From assembly GCA_052379645.1 (NCBI GenBank), contig JBQSYU010000007.1: 64,000 nt of DNA; one strand, 5' to 3'. A program made the position numbers and the translations under genes. Source of the stretch: Arthrobacter_H sp030452125. Lineage in GTDB: Bacteria; Actinomycetota; Actinomycetes; Actinomycetales; Micrococcaceae. The first letter of the stretch is position 1, and the number at the start of each line of letters is the position of its first letter. Below, one piece after another: positions 17,902 through 25,780 of this stretch. The notes beneath the pieces were generated by a model, which was given only the letters and a program-made list of their open reading frames with translations, did not search any database and was not told the DNA's origin.

Positions 17902-18969
17902 TCAGCTGGACATACCCAAGGACTTCAGCAGGTTCTCCGCCTCGGCCTGGTCGGCCATGATGTCCATGTCGTAGTCGGGGGACTTCACGTCATCGAGGGA
18001 TCCGACGATCTTGCTTTCGGTGTCCTTGGCGACCGGGTACTGGGCCCCGGAGACGTCGATGTCGCCTTCGGCAATGAGCTTCTGCCCGCCGTCGGCGGCG
18101 GTGAGCCACTGGACGAAGTCGGCCGAGGCCTCCTGCTGGTCGGAGGACTTCATGATCGCGGCGCCCGAGGAGAGGATCAGGTTGCCGGCGTCGGCTTCGG
18201 GGAAGTGGTGGATCTTCGAGGTCATTTCATCGACACCGCCGACCTCATCGGCCTTGATCCACCAGTAGTAGTGGTTGGACAGGCCCATGGCGTGCTTGCC
18301 GGCTTCGACGGTGTCGCGGACGTTGCCGTTCTTCTGCTCGTTGACGCCGTTCTCCTTCAGCCCCTCCAGGAACGTCTTGGTCTTGGCTTCACCGATGGTG
18401 GAGATCAGGTACTGCGTGGTGGCCACGAACGCTCCCGAGGGGGCCCAGGCGAACTTGCCCTTGTATTCGGGGTCGTTGATGTCCATCAGGGTCTCGGGGA
18501 GGTCGGCTTCGTCGATCTTCTCCGGGTTGTAGTAGAGCACCCGGGTGCGGGCCGCGTAGGCCACCCACTGGTCCTTCTTCGAGTTCAGCTCGGGCTGGAC
18601 CTGGTCCAGGGTCTCCTGGTCGATGTCGGTGAGCAGGTCCTTCTTGCCCAGCTGGGCCACCGGGCCCGGATCCTCGGAGAGGAAGACGTCGGCCGGGGCG
18701 GCATCGCCCTCGGCTTCGATCTGGCCCACCGTGGCGTCGGCCTGGATGTTGAACTTCACGCCGGTCTCATCGGTGTAGGCCTTCGTCAGGCCCTCGATGA
18801 GTTCGGCGTGCTGGTCGGTGTAGACGGTCAGTGTCGTATCTTCGCCCGCGGCGCCGGAATTCGACGCGTTGGATTCGGAATCGGCGCCACCTGCCGAACA
18901 TCCGGTCAGGGCGGCCAGGGAAACAACTGCGGTGGCGGCGAAGACCCGCCGGGAAAGAGTGGAGAACAT
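17902..18969 (-). CDS. fbpA: iron(III) ABC transporter substrate-binding lipoprotein (FbpA type)
   Basis: A transferrin-like binding protein of 354 residues. The ATG at 18969 gives a lipoprotein signal ending LTGC (about residue 24); the longer frame to 19032 adds an implausible N-terminus. The mature protein begins LTVYTDQHAELIEGL, a family signature, and has adjacent tyrosines in SNHYYWW (about 240), the usual Fe3+ ligands of FbpA. TTAGGTCC just upstream looks like half of an IdeR site, but the other half is missing. It is the second gene of the operon fbpC-fbpA-fbpB. Confidence 0.88.
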   Translation of the reverse strand: MFSTLSRRVFAATAVVSLAALTGCSAGGADSESNASNSGAAGEDTTLTVYTDQHAELIEGLTKAYTDETGVKFNIQADATVGQIEAEGDAAPADVFLSEDPGPVAQLGKKDLLTDIDQETLDQVQPELNSKKDQWVAYAARTRVLYYNPEKIDEADLPETLMDINDPEYKGKFAWAPSGAFVATTQYLISTIGEAKTKTFLEGLKENGVNEQKNGNVRDTVEAGKHAMGLSNHYYWWIKADEVGGVDEMTSKIHHFPEADAGNLILSSGAAIMKSSDQQEASADFVQWLTAADGGQKLIAEGDIDVSGAQYPVAKDTESKIVGSLDDVKSPDYDMDIMADQAEAENLLKSLGMSS

Positions 18970-19089
18970 ACGAATACGTCTGGACCTAACTCGGTTGTGT
19001 TGCATGGATGGGTACGGACCGCGCTGGCGCACGGAAGACAGCGGCGTCGTGTGCGCCTTAGTGGAGGGGGCTGTGGGGTGCCGGTGGGC

Positions 19090-20172
19090 CTAGTAGGTGC
19101 ATACCGCCCGGTCCACCGACAGCGTCACGGATTGGCCGACGTCGAAGGCCTGGTCCCCCATGACCCGGACGGGAACCCGTTCGGGAAGCTGCGGGATGGC
19201 CACCTGCAGGACGCCGTCGTGGCCGTAGAAGGACTGGTCGACGACGGTGCCGACGACCCCGGGCAGGCCAACGCCCTCGCCGGCGCCGCGCACGGTGATG
19301 TTCTCCGGACGGATCAGCACGTCGCAGAGCCCCGGGCTGCCGTGCCAGGAGCCGATGGCGAGCTCGCCGAAGGCACAGGAGACGGTGGAGCCGCTGGTGC
19401 CGGTGGCCGCCCCGCAGGGAATGTCCCCGTCGACGACGACGGCGTCGCCCAGGAAGCGGGCCAGCTCGATATCGCAGGGACGGAAGTAGGTTTCGCGCGG
19501 TTTGCCGGCCTGGACCACTTTGCCCTCGCGCATCACCACGAGATGGTCGGCCAGGGTCATGGCTTCTCCCTGGTCGTGGGTCACCAGCACCACGGTGGCA
19601 CCGATATCGCGCAACAGGGTGCGTACTTCCTCGCGCAGCGACTGGCGCAGGTAGGCGTCCAGGGCGGAGAAGGGCTCGTCGAGCAGGATCACCCGCGGGT
19701 TGGGGGCGATGGCGCGGGCCAGGGCGACGCGTTGCTGCTGGCCGCCGGAGAGTTCATGGGGGCGGCGGGATCCGAGGTTGTCCAGGCCGACCAGTTCCAG
19801 GACCTCGGCGACCCGGCGGTTGCGTTCGCGGCGGGGCTGGCCGGTGAGCCCGAATCCGATGTTCTGGGCCACCGAGAGGTGCGGGAACAAGGCCCCGTCC
19901 TGCGGGACGATACCGACTCCGCGTTCGTGGGCGGAGACCAGGGAGCGTCCGTTGGCGGCCACGTCGCGGCCGTCGATGCTGATGGTTCCCGCGCTGGGGT
20001 CCTCGAAGCCGGCGATGGAACGCAGCAGGGTGGTTTTCCCGCAGCCCGAGGGGCCCAGGATGGTGGCGAATTGGCCTTCGGCCACGTCGATATCGACCTG
20101 GTCCAGTGCCTGCGCCGGCTCTTGTCCGGCGCGTCCGGAGAAGGTCTTGCTCAACCCACGAATCTTCAACAC
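19090..20172 (-). CDS. fbpC: iron(III) ABC transporter ATP-binding protein (FbpC type)
   Basis: A 360-residue ATPase with Walker A (GPSGCGKTT, about 39-47), signature LSGGQQQRVALARA, Walker B VILLDEPFSALD and a C-terminal TOBE-like region, as in FbpC/PotA-type importers. The GTG start at 20172 is preceded by GAAGG. It is the first gene of the iron operon, unlike the usual fbpABC order. An IdeR/DtxR-like box overlaps its upstream region at 20191-20209, predicting repression by iron. Confidence 0.88.
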   Translation of the reverse strand: MLKIRGLSKTFSGRAGQEPAQALDQVDIDVAEGQFATILGPSGCGKTTLLRSIAGFEDPSAGTISIDGRDVAANGRSLVSAHERGVGIVPQDGALFPHLSVAQNIGFGLTGQPRRERNRRVAEVLELVGLDNLGSRRPHELSGGQQQRVALARAIAPNPRVILLDEPFSALDAYLRQSLREEVRTLLRDIGATVVLVTHDQGEAMTLADHLVVMREGKVVQAGKPRETYFRPCDIELARFLGDAVVVDGDIPCGAATGTSGSTVSCAFGELAIGSWHGSPGLCDVLIRPENITVRGAGEGVGLPGVVGTVVDQSFYGHDGVLQVAIPQLPERVPVRVMGDQAFDVGQSVTLSVDRAVCTY

Positions 20173-20190
20173 GCCTTCAGGCTACCCGAG

Positions 20191-20209
20191 GAAGGTAACC
20201 CATACCTAA
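20191..20209 (-). promoter_or_regulatory. IdeR/DtxR-like iron box upstream of fbpC
   Basis: Read on the minus strand the site is TTAGGTATGGGTTACCTTC. It keeps AGGT and ACCT separated by exactly seven bases, as in the DtxR/IdeR consensus, and matches that 19-base consensus at 13 positions by my count. It lies 19-37 bases before the fbpC GTG, where bound repressor would block the promoter. The match is by eye and untested. Confidence 0.6.
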
Positions 20210-20267
20210 CGAAGGTGACGCTTCCTACATCACGCCAGTGTGCACTTATTCGCTGACTTGCCGTTTT

Positions 20268-20840
20268 TTAACCGTGATAGGTGATTTCCACGCGACGGTT
20301 GGCCGCCCGGGTCGACGGATCCTTGGGGTCCTCGCGCTCCACCGGCTGGGTATCCGCATGGCCTGCGACCTTGGTCTTGAGATCCGGGCGCTTCGTGGAC
20401 ACCACCGTGGCCACGGACTTCGCCCGGTCGGTGGATAGCTTCTGATTGTCCACCTTCCCCTTCACCGAATCCGTATGCCCGTCGATCCGGATCCTGGCCC
20501 CCTTCGGAACGTCCTTCACGAGCTTCTCGATCCGCTGCGCAGCGGTCCCCGGCAACGTGGAGCTGTCGGGAGTGAAGAGGATGTCGGTCGAGAGGGTGAT
20601 CGTCGTTTCTTCGTCCTTGGTCTCCACCTGTTCGACCTCTGAGACCGCCCCCTTGAGTTTCCAGGTGTGCACTCCTCTGGTCGGATCCCAGACATGCACC
20701 GACTTCGCCAGTTGACCCTTCGTGGGCTCGGGCAAGTCCTCGGACTGGGTGGTGTCCGCGACGGCGATCACCGGGGCCACCATCAACGTGGCCAGAACAA
20801 CGGCGGATCCGCGCAGTGCGCGCCTGGTCATCGTCCTCAT
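20268..20840 (-). CDS. secreted OmpA-domain protein
   Basis: A 190-residue protein with a signal peptide (about 1-28, LRGSAVVLATLMVAPVIAVAD) and a C-terminal OmpA/MotB peptidoglycan-binding domain (about 85-190). It includes LFTPDSSTL, IDGHTDSVKG, LSTDRAKSVATVV and NRRVEITY. In an actinobacterium it should bind cell-wall peptidoglycan from outside the membrane. Its ATG overlaps the stop of the upstream lipoprotein gene (ATGA at 20837-20840), so the two are coupled. Confidence 0.88.
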   Translation of the reverse strand: MRTMTRRALRGSAVVLATLMVAPVIAVADTTQSEDLPEPTKGQLAKSVHVWDPTRGVHTWKLKGAVSEVEQVETKDEETTITLSTDILFTPDSSTLPGTAAQRIEKLVKDVPKGARIRIDGHTDSVKGKVDNQKLSTDRAKSVATVVSTKRPDLKTKVAGHADTQPVEREDPKDPSTRAANRRVEITYHG

Positions 20841-21436
20841 CGTTCGATCGGCACCTTCGTGAACTCGGGCATGTCACCGAACAGCCTCAGATCCACCTCG
20901 TCGATCTCGTCCTCGGGGGCGGCATACATCCCCCACCAGATCACCGGCTCGCCATTGGTGGTCTTGGTATGCAGGCGGTCGACGGTCCACAGGTCACTCA
21001 GCTGGCGAATGACCGAGTACTCCTTGAGGTTCTCCCGGTCGATCAGTAACGGATCCAACGCGCCCTCTCCAGTCAGTTCGTAGATGGGCAGGGTTTTCGA
21101 CTCGCTCACGGAAGTGAAATGCGGAGTCAACACCAGGGTGAGCTTCATCGTCTCCCCCTGCACTTCCAGGGATTGGACCCCGAAGGTGACCTTGTCCTTG
21201 GTCCCGGGAAGCTGGTATTCCTGCTCGGCCAACACCTTGCTCGTATCCATCTCGGCGATACCAATGTCCGAGTCTTCCGCCACGTCCTGGCCATCATCGC
21301 CGGAGGTACCGGACGACGACGGGGACGAGGAACCGCTGGTCCCGGTGGTGGACTGCGGGGAGTCTCCAGCGCTGCAGCCAGCCAACAGCATCGCGGCGAC
21401 GGCAGCCGTAGTGATCAGGGGCCAGGTCTTCTTCAT
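20837..21436 (-). CDS. lipoprotein of unknown function, paralog 1
   Basis: A 199-residue lipoprotein. The start at 21436 gives MKKTWPLITTAAVAAMLLAGC with the lipobox LLAGC; the longer frame adds an unlikely N-terminus. A Ser/Gly/Asp linker is followed by a domain containing YQLPGTKDKVTFGVQSLEV and ending NGEPVIWWGMYAAPEDEID. It is clearly paralogous to the next gene to the right. It is translationally coupled to the OmpA-domain gene, so the two products probably act together at the cell envelope. I do not recognise the domain. Confidence 0.8.
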   Translation of the reverse strand: MKKTWPLITTAAVAAMLLAGCSAGDSPQSTTGTSGSSSPSSSGTSGDDGQDVAEDSDIGIAEMDTSKVLAEQEYQLPGTKDKVTFGVQSLEVQGETMKLTLVLTPHFTSVSESKTLPIYELTGEGALDPLLIDRENLKEYSVIRQLSDLWTVDRLHTKTTNGEPVIWWGMYAAPEDEIDEVDLRLFGDMPEFTKVPIER

Positions 21437-21556
21437 CAGGTCTCCGGGGTTCGAGTGCAGATACGGGCCGTGCCACATCCATGGACTGTTCAAGGTACTA
21501 ACTATTATGTTGCGGGTCACCATTGCTCCATCACGTCGCTGCCATGGACTGGCGGG

Positions 21557-22117
21557 TCATTGCTGGATGGGCACATTGGTGAAGTCGGGCATATCTCCGA
21601 AGATCCGGAGGTCCACCGAATCAATCCCGTCCTCGGGCGCAGCATAGATTCCCCACCAGATGATGGGCTCACCGTTGGTGGTATTGCTCATGGTGTCCAC
21701 TTGCCACCGTTTATTGAACGTATCGCTAACGATCGAATACTCCTTATGGTGTTCCCGGTCGATCAACCGCGGGCTCAGGTACCACGGATCGGTGATCTTG
21801 GAGATCGACACCTGGTCCGTCTCCCCCAAGGAGGAGAACTCGGGCGTCAGCACGAGAGTGAGCTTCATGGTGTCCCCGTCCACGACCAGGGATTTAATCC
21901 CGACCGTGACCTGGTCATTGGTACCGGGAAGCTCGTATTCCTGCTTGGCCAGCACCTGATGCGAGTCCCCCGGGGCCGCTTCGCCCGCCGAGGCGGTCGC
22001 GGGCGCCGTCCGGGAGGAGGCTTCAGCATCTTCCGGATCGGAATCACCGCCGCTACAGCCGACGAGGAGGGCTGCGGACAATGTCACGGTGGTGATCAGG
22101 GGCCAGGTGCTTTTCAT
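21557..22117 (-). CDS. lipoprotein of unknown function, paralog 2
   Basis: A 186-residue lipoprotein with lipobox LLVGC (start 22117, MKSTWPLITTVTLSAALLVGC). It aligns over its full length with the neighbour at 20837, sharing MKLTLVLTP, NGEPIIWWGIYAAPED and the ending LRIFGDMPDFTNVPI. The two genes are therefore a tandem duplication. The linker after the lipid Cys differs most between them. Function is unknown. The gap of about 120 bases to paralog 1 may hold a separate promoter. Confidence 0.8.
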   Translation of the reverse strand: MKSTWPLITTVTLSAALLVGCSGGDSDPEDAEASSRTAPATASAGEAAPGDSHQVLAKQEYELPGTNDQVTVGIKSLVVDGDTMKLTLVLTPEFSSLGETDQVSISKITDPWYLSPRLIDREHHKEYSIVSDTFNKRWQVDTMSNTTNGEPIIWWGIYAAPEDGIDSVDLRIFGDMPDFTNVPIQQ

Positions 22118-22241
22118 CAGGTCTCCGGGTCTGGGTGGTGGTGCGGCCCATCCGCACCCCAAGAACACTCAATATACTAACCTCGTCCACCGATTCAACC
22201 AGAGGGCCGTCGTCACCACGGTGTAGCGCGAAGCCCTTTCA

Positions 22242-22733
22242 TCAGGAACGACGGCCGGCGGTGGCCTGCGGCGTGGTGAGGTCCCTGATGCGCTCCAGGG
22301 CGTGCTGCACCACCTCGGCATCGGGTCCCACCGGGTCGGTGACAAGCCGGTCGATCACGGGCATCAGCGCGGTGGCATCCTCGGCCACGAGCCGGTGGCC
22401 GGCGTCGGTCAGGATGATGTCGAAACTGCGGCGGTCGGCCTGGCTCTGGGACCGCGTCACGAGCCCTCGGGCCTCAAGCCGGTCGACCAAACCGGTCGTC
22501 CCGCTGGTCGACGTCGAGGTTTGCGCCGCCAGGTCGCGCATCGACAGGCGGTGCTGGTCACTGCGCGCGAGCCGAAGCAAGGCGTCGAATTCCTTGCCCA
22601 GCAGGCCATGGGCGGCGTGGACCTCGTCCATCGCCTTGGCCAGTCCGCGCTGGACTTCGAGGAGCAGGCCCACCAGGGTCAGGCGGTCGTCGGTCAGGGC
22701 GGGAGCCGTTCGGTTCGTCGGGGTGGAAGCCAT
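22242..22733 (-). CDS. MarR-family transcriptional regulator
   Basis: A 163-residue winged-helix protein, with start at 22733 (MASTPTNRTAP). The HTH spans about 55-105 (LSMRDLAAQTSTSTSGTTGLVDRLEARGLVTR), followed by the typical MarR wing QADRRSFDIILTDAG. It contains no Cys, so thiol-based sensing is unlikely. It is divergent from the DsbA-like gene, and the gap contains two related palindromic sites that are probably its operators. It likely represses both genes until a small ligand binds. Confidence 0.88.
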   Translation of the reverse strand: MASTPTNRTAPALTDDRLTLVGLLLEVQRGLAKAMDEVHAAHGLLGKEFDALLRLARSDQHRLSMRDLAAQTSTSTSGTTGLVDRLEARGLVTRSQSQADRRSFDIILTDAGHRLVAEDATALMPVIDRLVTDPVGPDAEVVQHALERIRDLTTPQATAGRRS

Positions 22734-22751
22734 GCTGCCATCGTCCCACAG

Positions 22752-22771
22752 GTAGTCCGTTGACGGACTAC
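22752..22771. promoter_or_regulatory. palindromic operator, site 1 (MarR candidate)
   Basis: GTAGTCCGTTGACGGACTAC has perfect 9-base arms around a two-base centre. It lies 19 bases upstream of the marR start. A second, less perfect copy is at 22791-22808. Assignment to this MarR is inference from position. Confidence 0.65.
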
Positions 22772-22790
22772 TCTTCGGCGTGCACACTGT

Positions 22791-22808
22791 TAGTACGCTA
22801 ACGGACCA
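22791..22808. promoter_or_regulatory. operator, site 2 (MarR candidate)
   Basis: TAGTACGCTAACGGACCA matches the core of site 1 at 14 of 18 positions. It lies 38 bases from site 1 centre to centre and 17 bases before the dsbA-like ATG. Each divergent gene thus has its own site. Confidence 0.55.
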
Positions 22809-22825
22809 TCCACCCAAGGAGCATC

Positions 22826-23569
22826 ATGTTCAATGCACCCCGCCCCACCCCCACCGTGACCGTCTGGTCGGATATCGGTTGCCCCTGGGCGACCCTGGCC
22901 CTGGCCACCCTGCGCACGGCGATCGAGCAGCGAAACGCAGCGGTCGACATCGACCATCGGGCCTTCCCGTTGGAGTTGTTCAACGCCGGCCCCACGCCGC
23001 AGGACATCGTCGATCCGGAGATCGTCGCCATCGCCAGCCTGCTGCCCGAGTTGGGATGGAGTTGCTGGTCGGCCCCGGCATCGTCCTACCCGGTGACCAC
23101 CCTCCCGGCCATGGCGGCGGTGCAGGCGGCCAAGCATCCCGACGTCGGCGGACTACGTGCCAGCGACCAGCTCGACGCCGCACTGCGGCAGGCGTTCTAC
23201 ATCGACCACCGCTGCATCAGCATCCATTCGGTCATCCTGGATACCGCGCGGACCTGCCCCGATCTGGATCCCGTGCAACTGGAACGACAGCTGGCCCAAG
23301 GAGCCGGCATCGCCGCGATCCACCATGACTTCGAGCAGGCCCGCTCCCTGCCGATCCAGGGCAGCCCCGTCGTCGAGACCGCCGACGGCGCGCGTCACCA
23401 CAACCCCGGGGCCACCTATCATTGGACCAGCCCGCCCCCGACCGGATTCGCCCGGCTGGAGCACTACGATCCGCAATGGGCCGAGGACCTCCTGGATCAA
23501 CTCACCCCCGGCCGGCGGTCCGAGGCCGACGCCGGCGCCCCTCCGGCCGGGGTCCCCTCACGCTGGTAA
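22826..23569 (+). CDS. DsbA/FrnE-family thioredoxin-fold protein
   Basis: A 247-residue cytoplasmic member of the DsbA/2-hydroxychromene isomerase superfamily. It starts VTVWSDIGCPWATL, so the active site reads CPWA at C19 and lacks the second Cys of a redox pair. The late cis-Pro region is IQGSPVV. It has no signal peptide. AAGGAG precedes the ATG. It is divergent from marR with two operators between them, so expression is probably induced by the MarR ligand. The activity could be glutathione- or mycothiol-linked isomerisation rather than disulfide exchange. Confidence 0.8.
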   Translation: MFNAPRPTPTVTVWSDIGCPWATLALATLRTAIEQRNAAVDIDHRAFPLELFNAGPTPQDIVDPEIVAIASLLPELGWSCWSAPASSYPVTTLPAMAAVQAAKHPDVGGLRASDQLDAALRQAFYIDHRCISIHSVILDTARTCPDLDPVQLERQLAQGAGIAAIHHDFEQARSLPIQGSPVVETADGARHHNPGATYHWTSPPPTGFARLEHYDPQWAEDLLDQLTPGRRSEADAGAPPAGVPSRW

Positions 23570-23599
23570 CGTGACGAGCCGACGATCGACGGAGGATCC

Positions 23600-23980
23600 A
23601 TGCCGCACCACCCCCGGGGCCGCACCATGCATATCGGTGAACTGGCCGAGCGGACCGGCCTATCGCTGCGCACCATCCGGCATTACGACGACGTCGGCCT
23701 CCTGCCGGCGAGCGCGCGCACCGAGGGCGGTTTCCGGGTCTTCGCCGAGACGGATTTTGACCGCCTGATGCACATCAAGGCCATGAAACCGCTGGGGTTC
23801 AGCCTCGAGGAGATCACCGAACTGCTCTCCGTCATCGAGGAGGCCGCCCCCGGAGCCCAGCGGGCCGAACGCGCCGGACATTTTCTGGAACGCGCCCGTC
23901 ACGAACGCGAAAAACTGGCCCGCTATCTGGTCCAGGCCGATGAGCTCATCATCGAGCTCGAATCCCTGACCGGCCGATGA
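23600..23980 (+). CDS. MerR-family transcriptional regulator
   Basis: A 126-residue MerR protein with an N-terminal HTH (MHIGELAERTGLSLRTIRHYDDVGLL), a coiled-coil dimerisation helix and no metal-binding cysteines. The start at 23600 has GGAGG four bases upstream; the in-frame ATG at 23627 is an alternative. It follows the DsbA-like gene by 30 bases and may be cotranscribed. Its target may be the SulP gene downstream or the promoter of this locus. Confidence 0.82.
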   Translation: MPHHPRGRTMHIGELAERTGLSLRTIRHYDDVGLLPASARTEGGFRVFAETDFDRLMHIKAMKPLGFSLEEITELLSVIEEAAPGAQRAERAGHFLERARHEREKLARYLVQADELIIELESLTGR

Positions 23981-24170
23981 GCCTCCCCGACGATGCGAAC
24001 CCAACCCTCACGTTAGGGTAGAGTTCGCTCCGGCCCTTTTCACGGTTGGTCCCCCGAAACCAGCCCGAGGCACCGCCGGTGCTTTCCCGGCCGCGCAGCG
24101 CAGCGCACCCCTGACATCCCCGCAGCATCCTGAACGCCGCACCGTGACGATGACCCGAACGGAGGCCCGC

Positions 24171-25682
24171 GTGGCCATCGACACCCCCAGCACGACGCTG
24201 ACGCCCGAAGAGCGCCAGTCGGTCCTGCGCACCTTGAAGTCCCCGCGCCTGCTCAAGACCGAGATCCTGGCCGGGCTGGTCGTGGCCTTGGCGCTGATCC
24301 CCGAGGCCATCGCCTTCTCCATCATCGCCGGGGTCGATCCACGCGTCGGATTGTTCGCCGCTTTCACCATGGCCGTCACCATCGCCTTCGTGGGTGGGCG
24401 TCCGGCCATGATTTCCGGCGCCACCGGTGCCATCGCCCTGGTGATCGCCCCGCTGGTGGCCAGCCACGGGACCGACTACTTCATCGCCGCCGTCCTGCTG
24501 GCAGGACTCCTGCAAATCGTGTTGGCCGTCCTCGGGGTGGCGAAGCTGATGCGGTTCATCCCCCGCCAGGTGATGGTCGGCTTCGTCAACGCGCTGGCCA
24601 TCCTGATCTTCTCGGCCCAGGTCCCCGAACTGCTCGGCGTTCCGTGGCTGGTCTACCCGCTGGTGGCCCTGGGCCTGCTCATCGTCTTCGGCCTGCCGAA
24701 ACTGACCACCGCGGTCCCCGCCCCGCTGGTCGCCATCGTCGTGATCACCCTGATCACCGTGTTGACGTCCATGAACGTGCCCACCGTCGGTGGCAAGGGA
24801 GATCTTCCCGATTCCCTGCCGGGCCTGGTCTTCCCGAACGTCCCGCTGAGTTGGGAAACGCTACAGATCATCTTCCCGTTCTCCCTGGCGATGGCCTTCG
24901 TGGGTCTACTCGAATCGTTGATGACCGCCAAGCTCGTCGATGACGTCACCGATACCCGCTCGAGCAAGACGCGCGAGTCCTGGGGCCAGGGCGTGGCGAA
25001 CATCGTCACCGGGCTCTTCGGCGGCATGGGCGGTTGCGCCATGATCGGCCAGACCATGATCAATGTGAAGGCCTCCGGCGCCCGAACCCGGATCTCCACG
25101 TTCCTGGCCGGTGCCCTGCTGCTGGTCCTGGTGGTCGCCCTGGGCGATATCGTGGCCCTGATCCCCATGGCCGCCCTGGTGGCCGTGATGATCTTCGTCT
25201 CCGTGGCGACCTTCGACTGGCATTCCATCAAACCCTCCACACTGCGGATGATGCCCAAGAGCGAAACCACCGTCATGGTCGTCACCGTGATCGGCACCGT
25301 GGCCACCAACAACCTCGCCATCGGCGTCGGCGTCGGCGTGCTCACCGCCATGGTGCTCTTCGCCCGCCGGGTCGCACACTTCGTCACCGTCGATCGTGAT
25401 CTCGAGGAACACGACGGCGAACAGCTGGCCACCTACCGGGTCCACGGCGAACTGTTCTTCGCTTCCTCCAACGACCTGTACACCCAGTTCGACTACGCCG
25501 GGGACCCCGAGCGCGTGGTGATCGACCTGCATGATTCCCACCTCTGGGATGCCTCGACCATCGCCGCGCTGGACTCCATCACCGAGAAATACGAGAAGTA
25601 CGGCAAGGCGGTCTCCGTCCAGGGGCTGAACACCGCCAGCCTGGAAATGCGCCGGCGGATGGCGGGCAAGCTCGGCGGCTAG
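24171..25682 (+). CDS. SulP-family inorganic anion transporter
   Basis: A 503-residue transporter. The GTG at 24171 is chosen because GGAGG lies five bases upstream; an in-frame start at 24144 would add nine residues. About 11 membrane helices follow, beginning LLKTEILAGLVVALALIPEAIAFS, the SulP signature region. A C-terminal STAS domain includes VVIDLHDSHLWDASTIAALDS. SulP proteins carry sulfate, bicarbonate or other oxyanions, and no neighbour fixes the substrate. The helical core is complete. Confidence 0.88.
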   Translation: MAIDTPSTTLTPEERQSVLRTLKSPRLLKTEILAGLVVALALIPEAIAFSIIAGVDPRVGLFAAFTMAVTIAFVGGRPAMISGATGAIALVIAPLVASHGTDYFIAAVLLAGLLQIVLAVLGVAKLMRFIPRQVMVGFVNALAILIFSAQVPELLGVPWLVYPLVALGLLIVFGLPKLTTAVPAPLVAIVVITLITVLTSMNVPTVGGKGDLPDSLPGLVFPNVPLSWETLQIIFPFSLAMAFVGLLESLMTAKLVDDVTDTRSSKTRESWGQGVANIVTGLFGGMGGCAMIGQTMINVKASGARTRISTFLAGALLLVLVVALGDIVALIPMAALVAVMIFVSVATFDWHSIKPSTLRMMPKSETTVMVVTVIGTVATNNLAIGVGVGVLTAMVLFARRVAHFVTVDRDLEEHDGEQLATYRVHGELFFASSNDLYTQFDYAGDPERVVIDLHDSHLWDASTIAALDSITEKYEKYGKAVSVQGLNTASLEMRRRMAGKLGG

Positions 25683-25780
25683 CCGACCTTCCTCCAAGTC
25701 CGGTGCATGAGCCGGGGGCTAGAGTCCATAGCAGGCGTGGACATGAGGTTCATGCGAACTGCTCGTCTCCGGAGGTCCCG

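Noticed and set aside
17833..20256. Very long frame (about 807 codons) on the plus strand across the iron operon
   Set aside because: It is antisense to fbpB, fbpA and fbpC, which have clear families and ribosome sites. High GC makes long stop-free antisense frames common; composition is Gly/Val/His-rich with no domain.
20230..20877. Alternative minus-strand frame over the OmpA-domain gene
   Set aside because: The frame ending at 20268 has a signal peptide and full OmpA motifs; the other has no domain and a basic, repeat-like composition.
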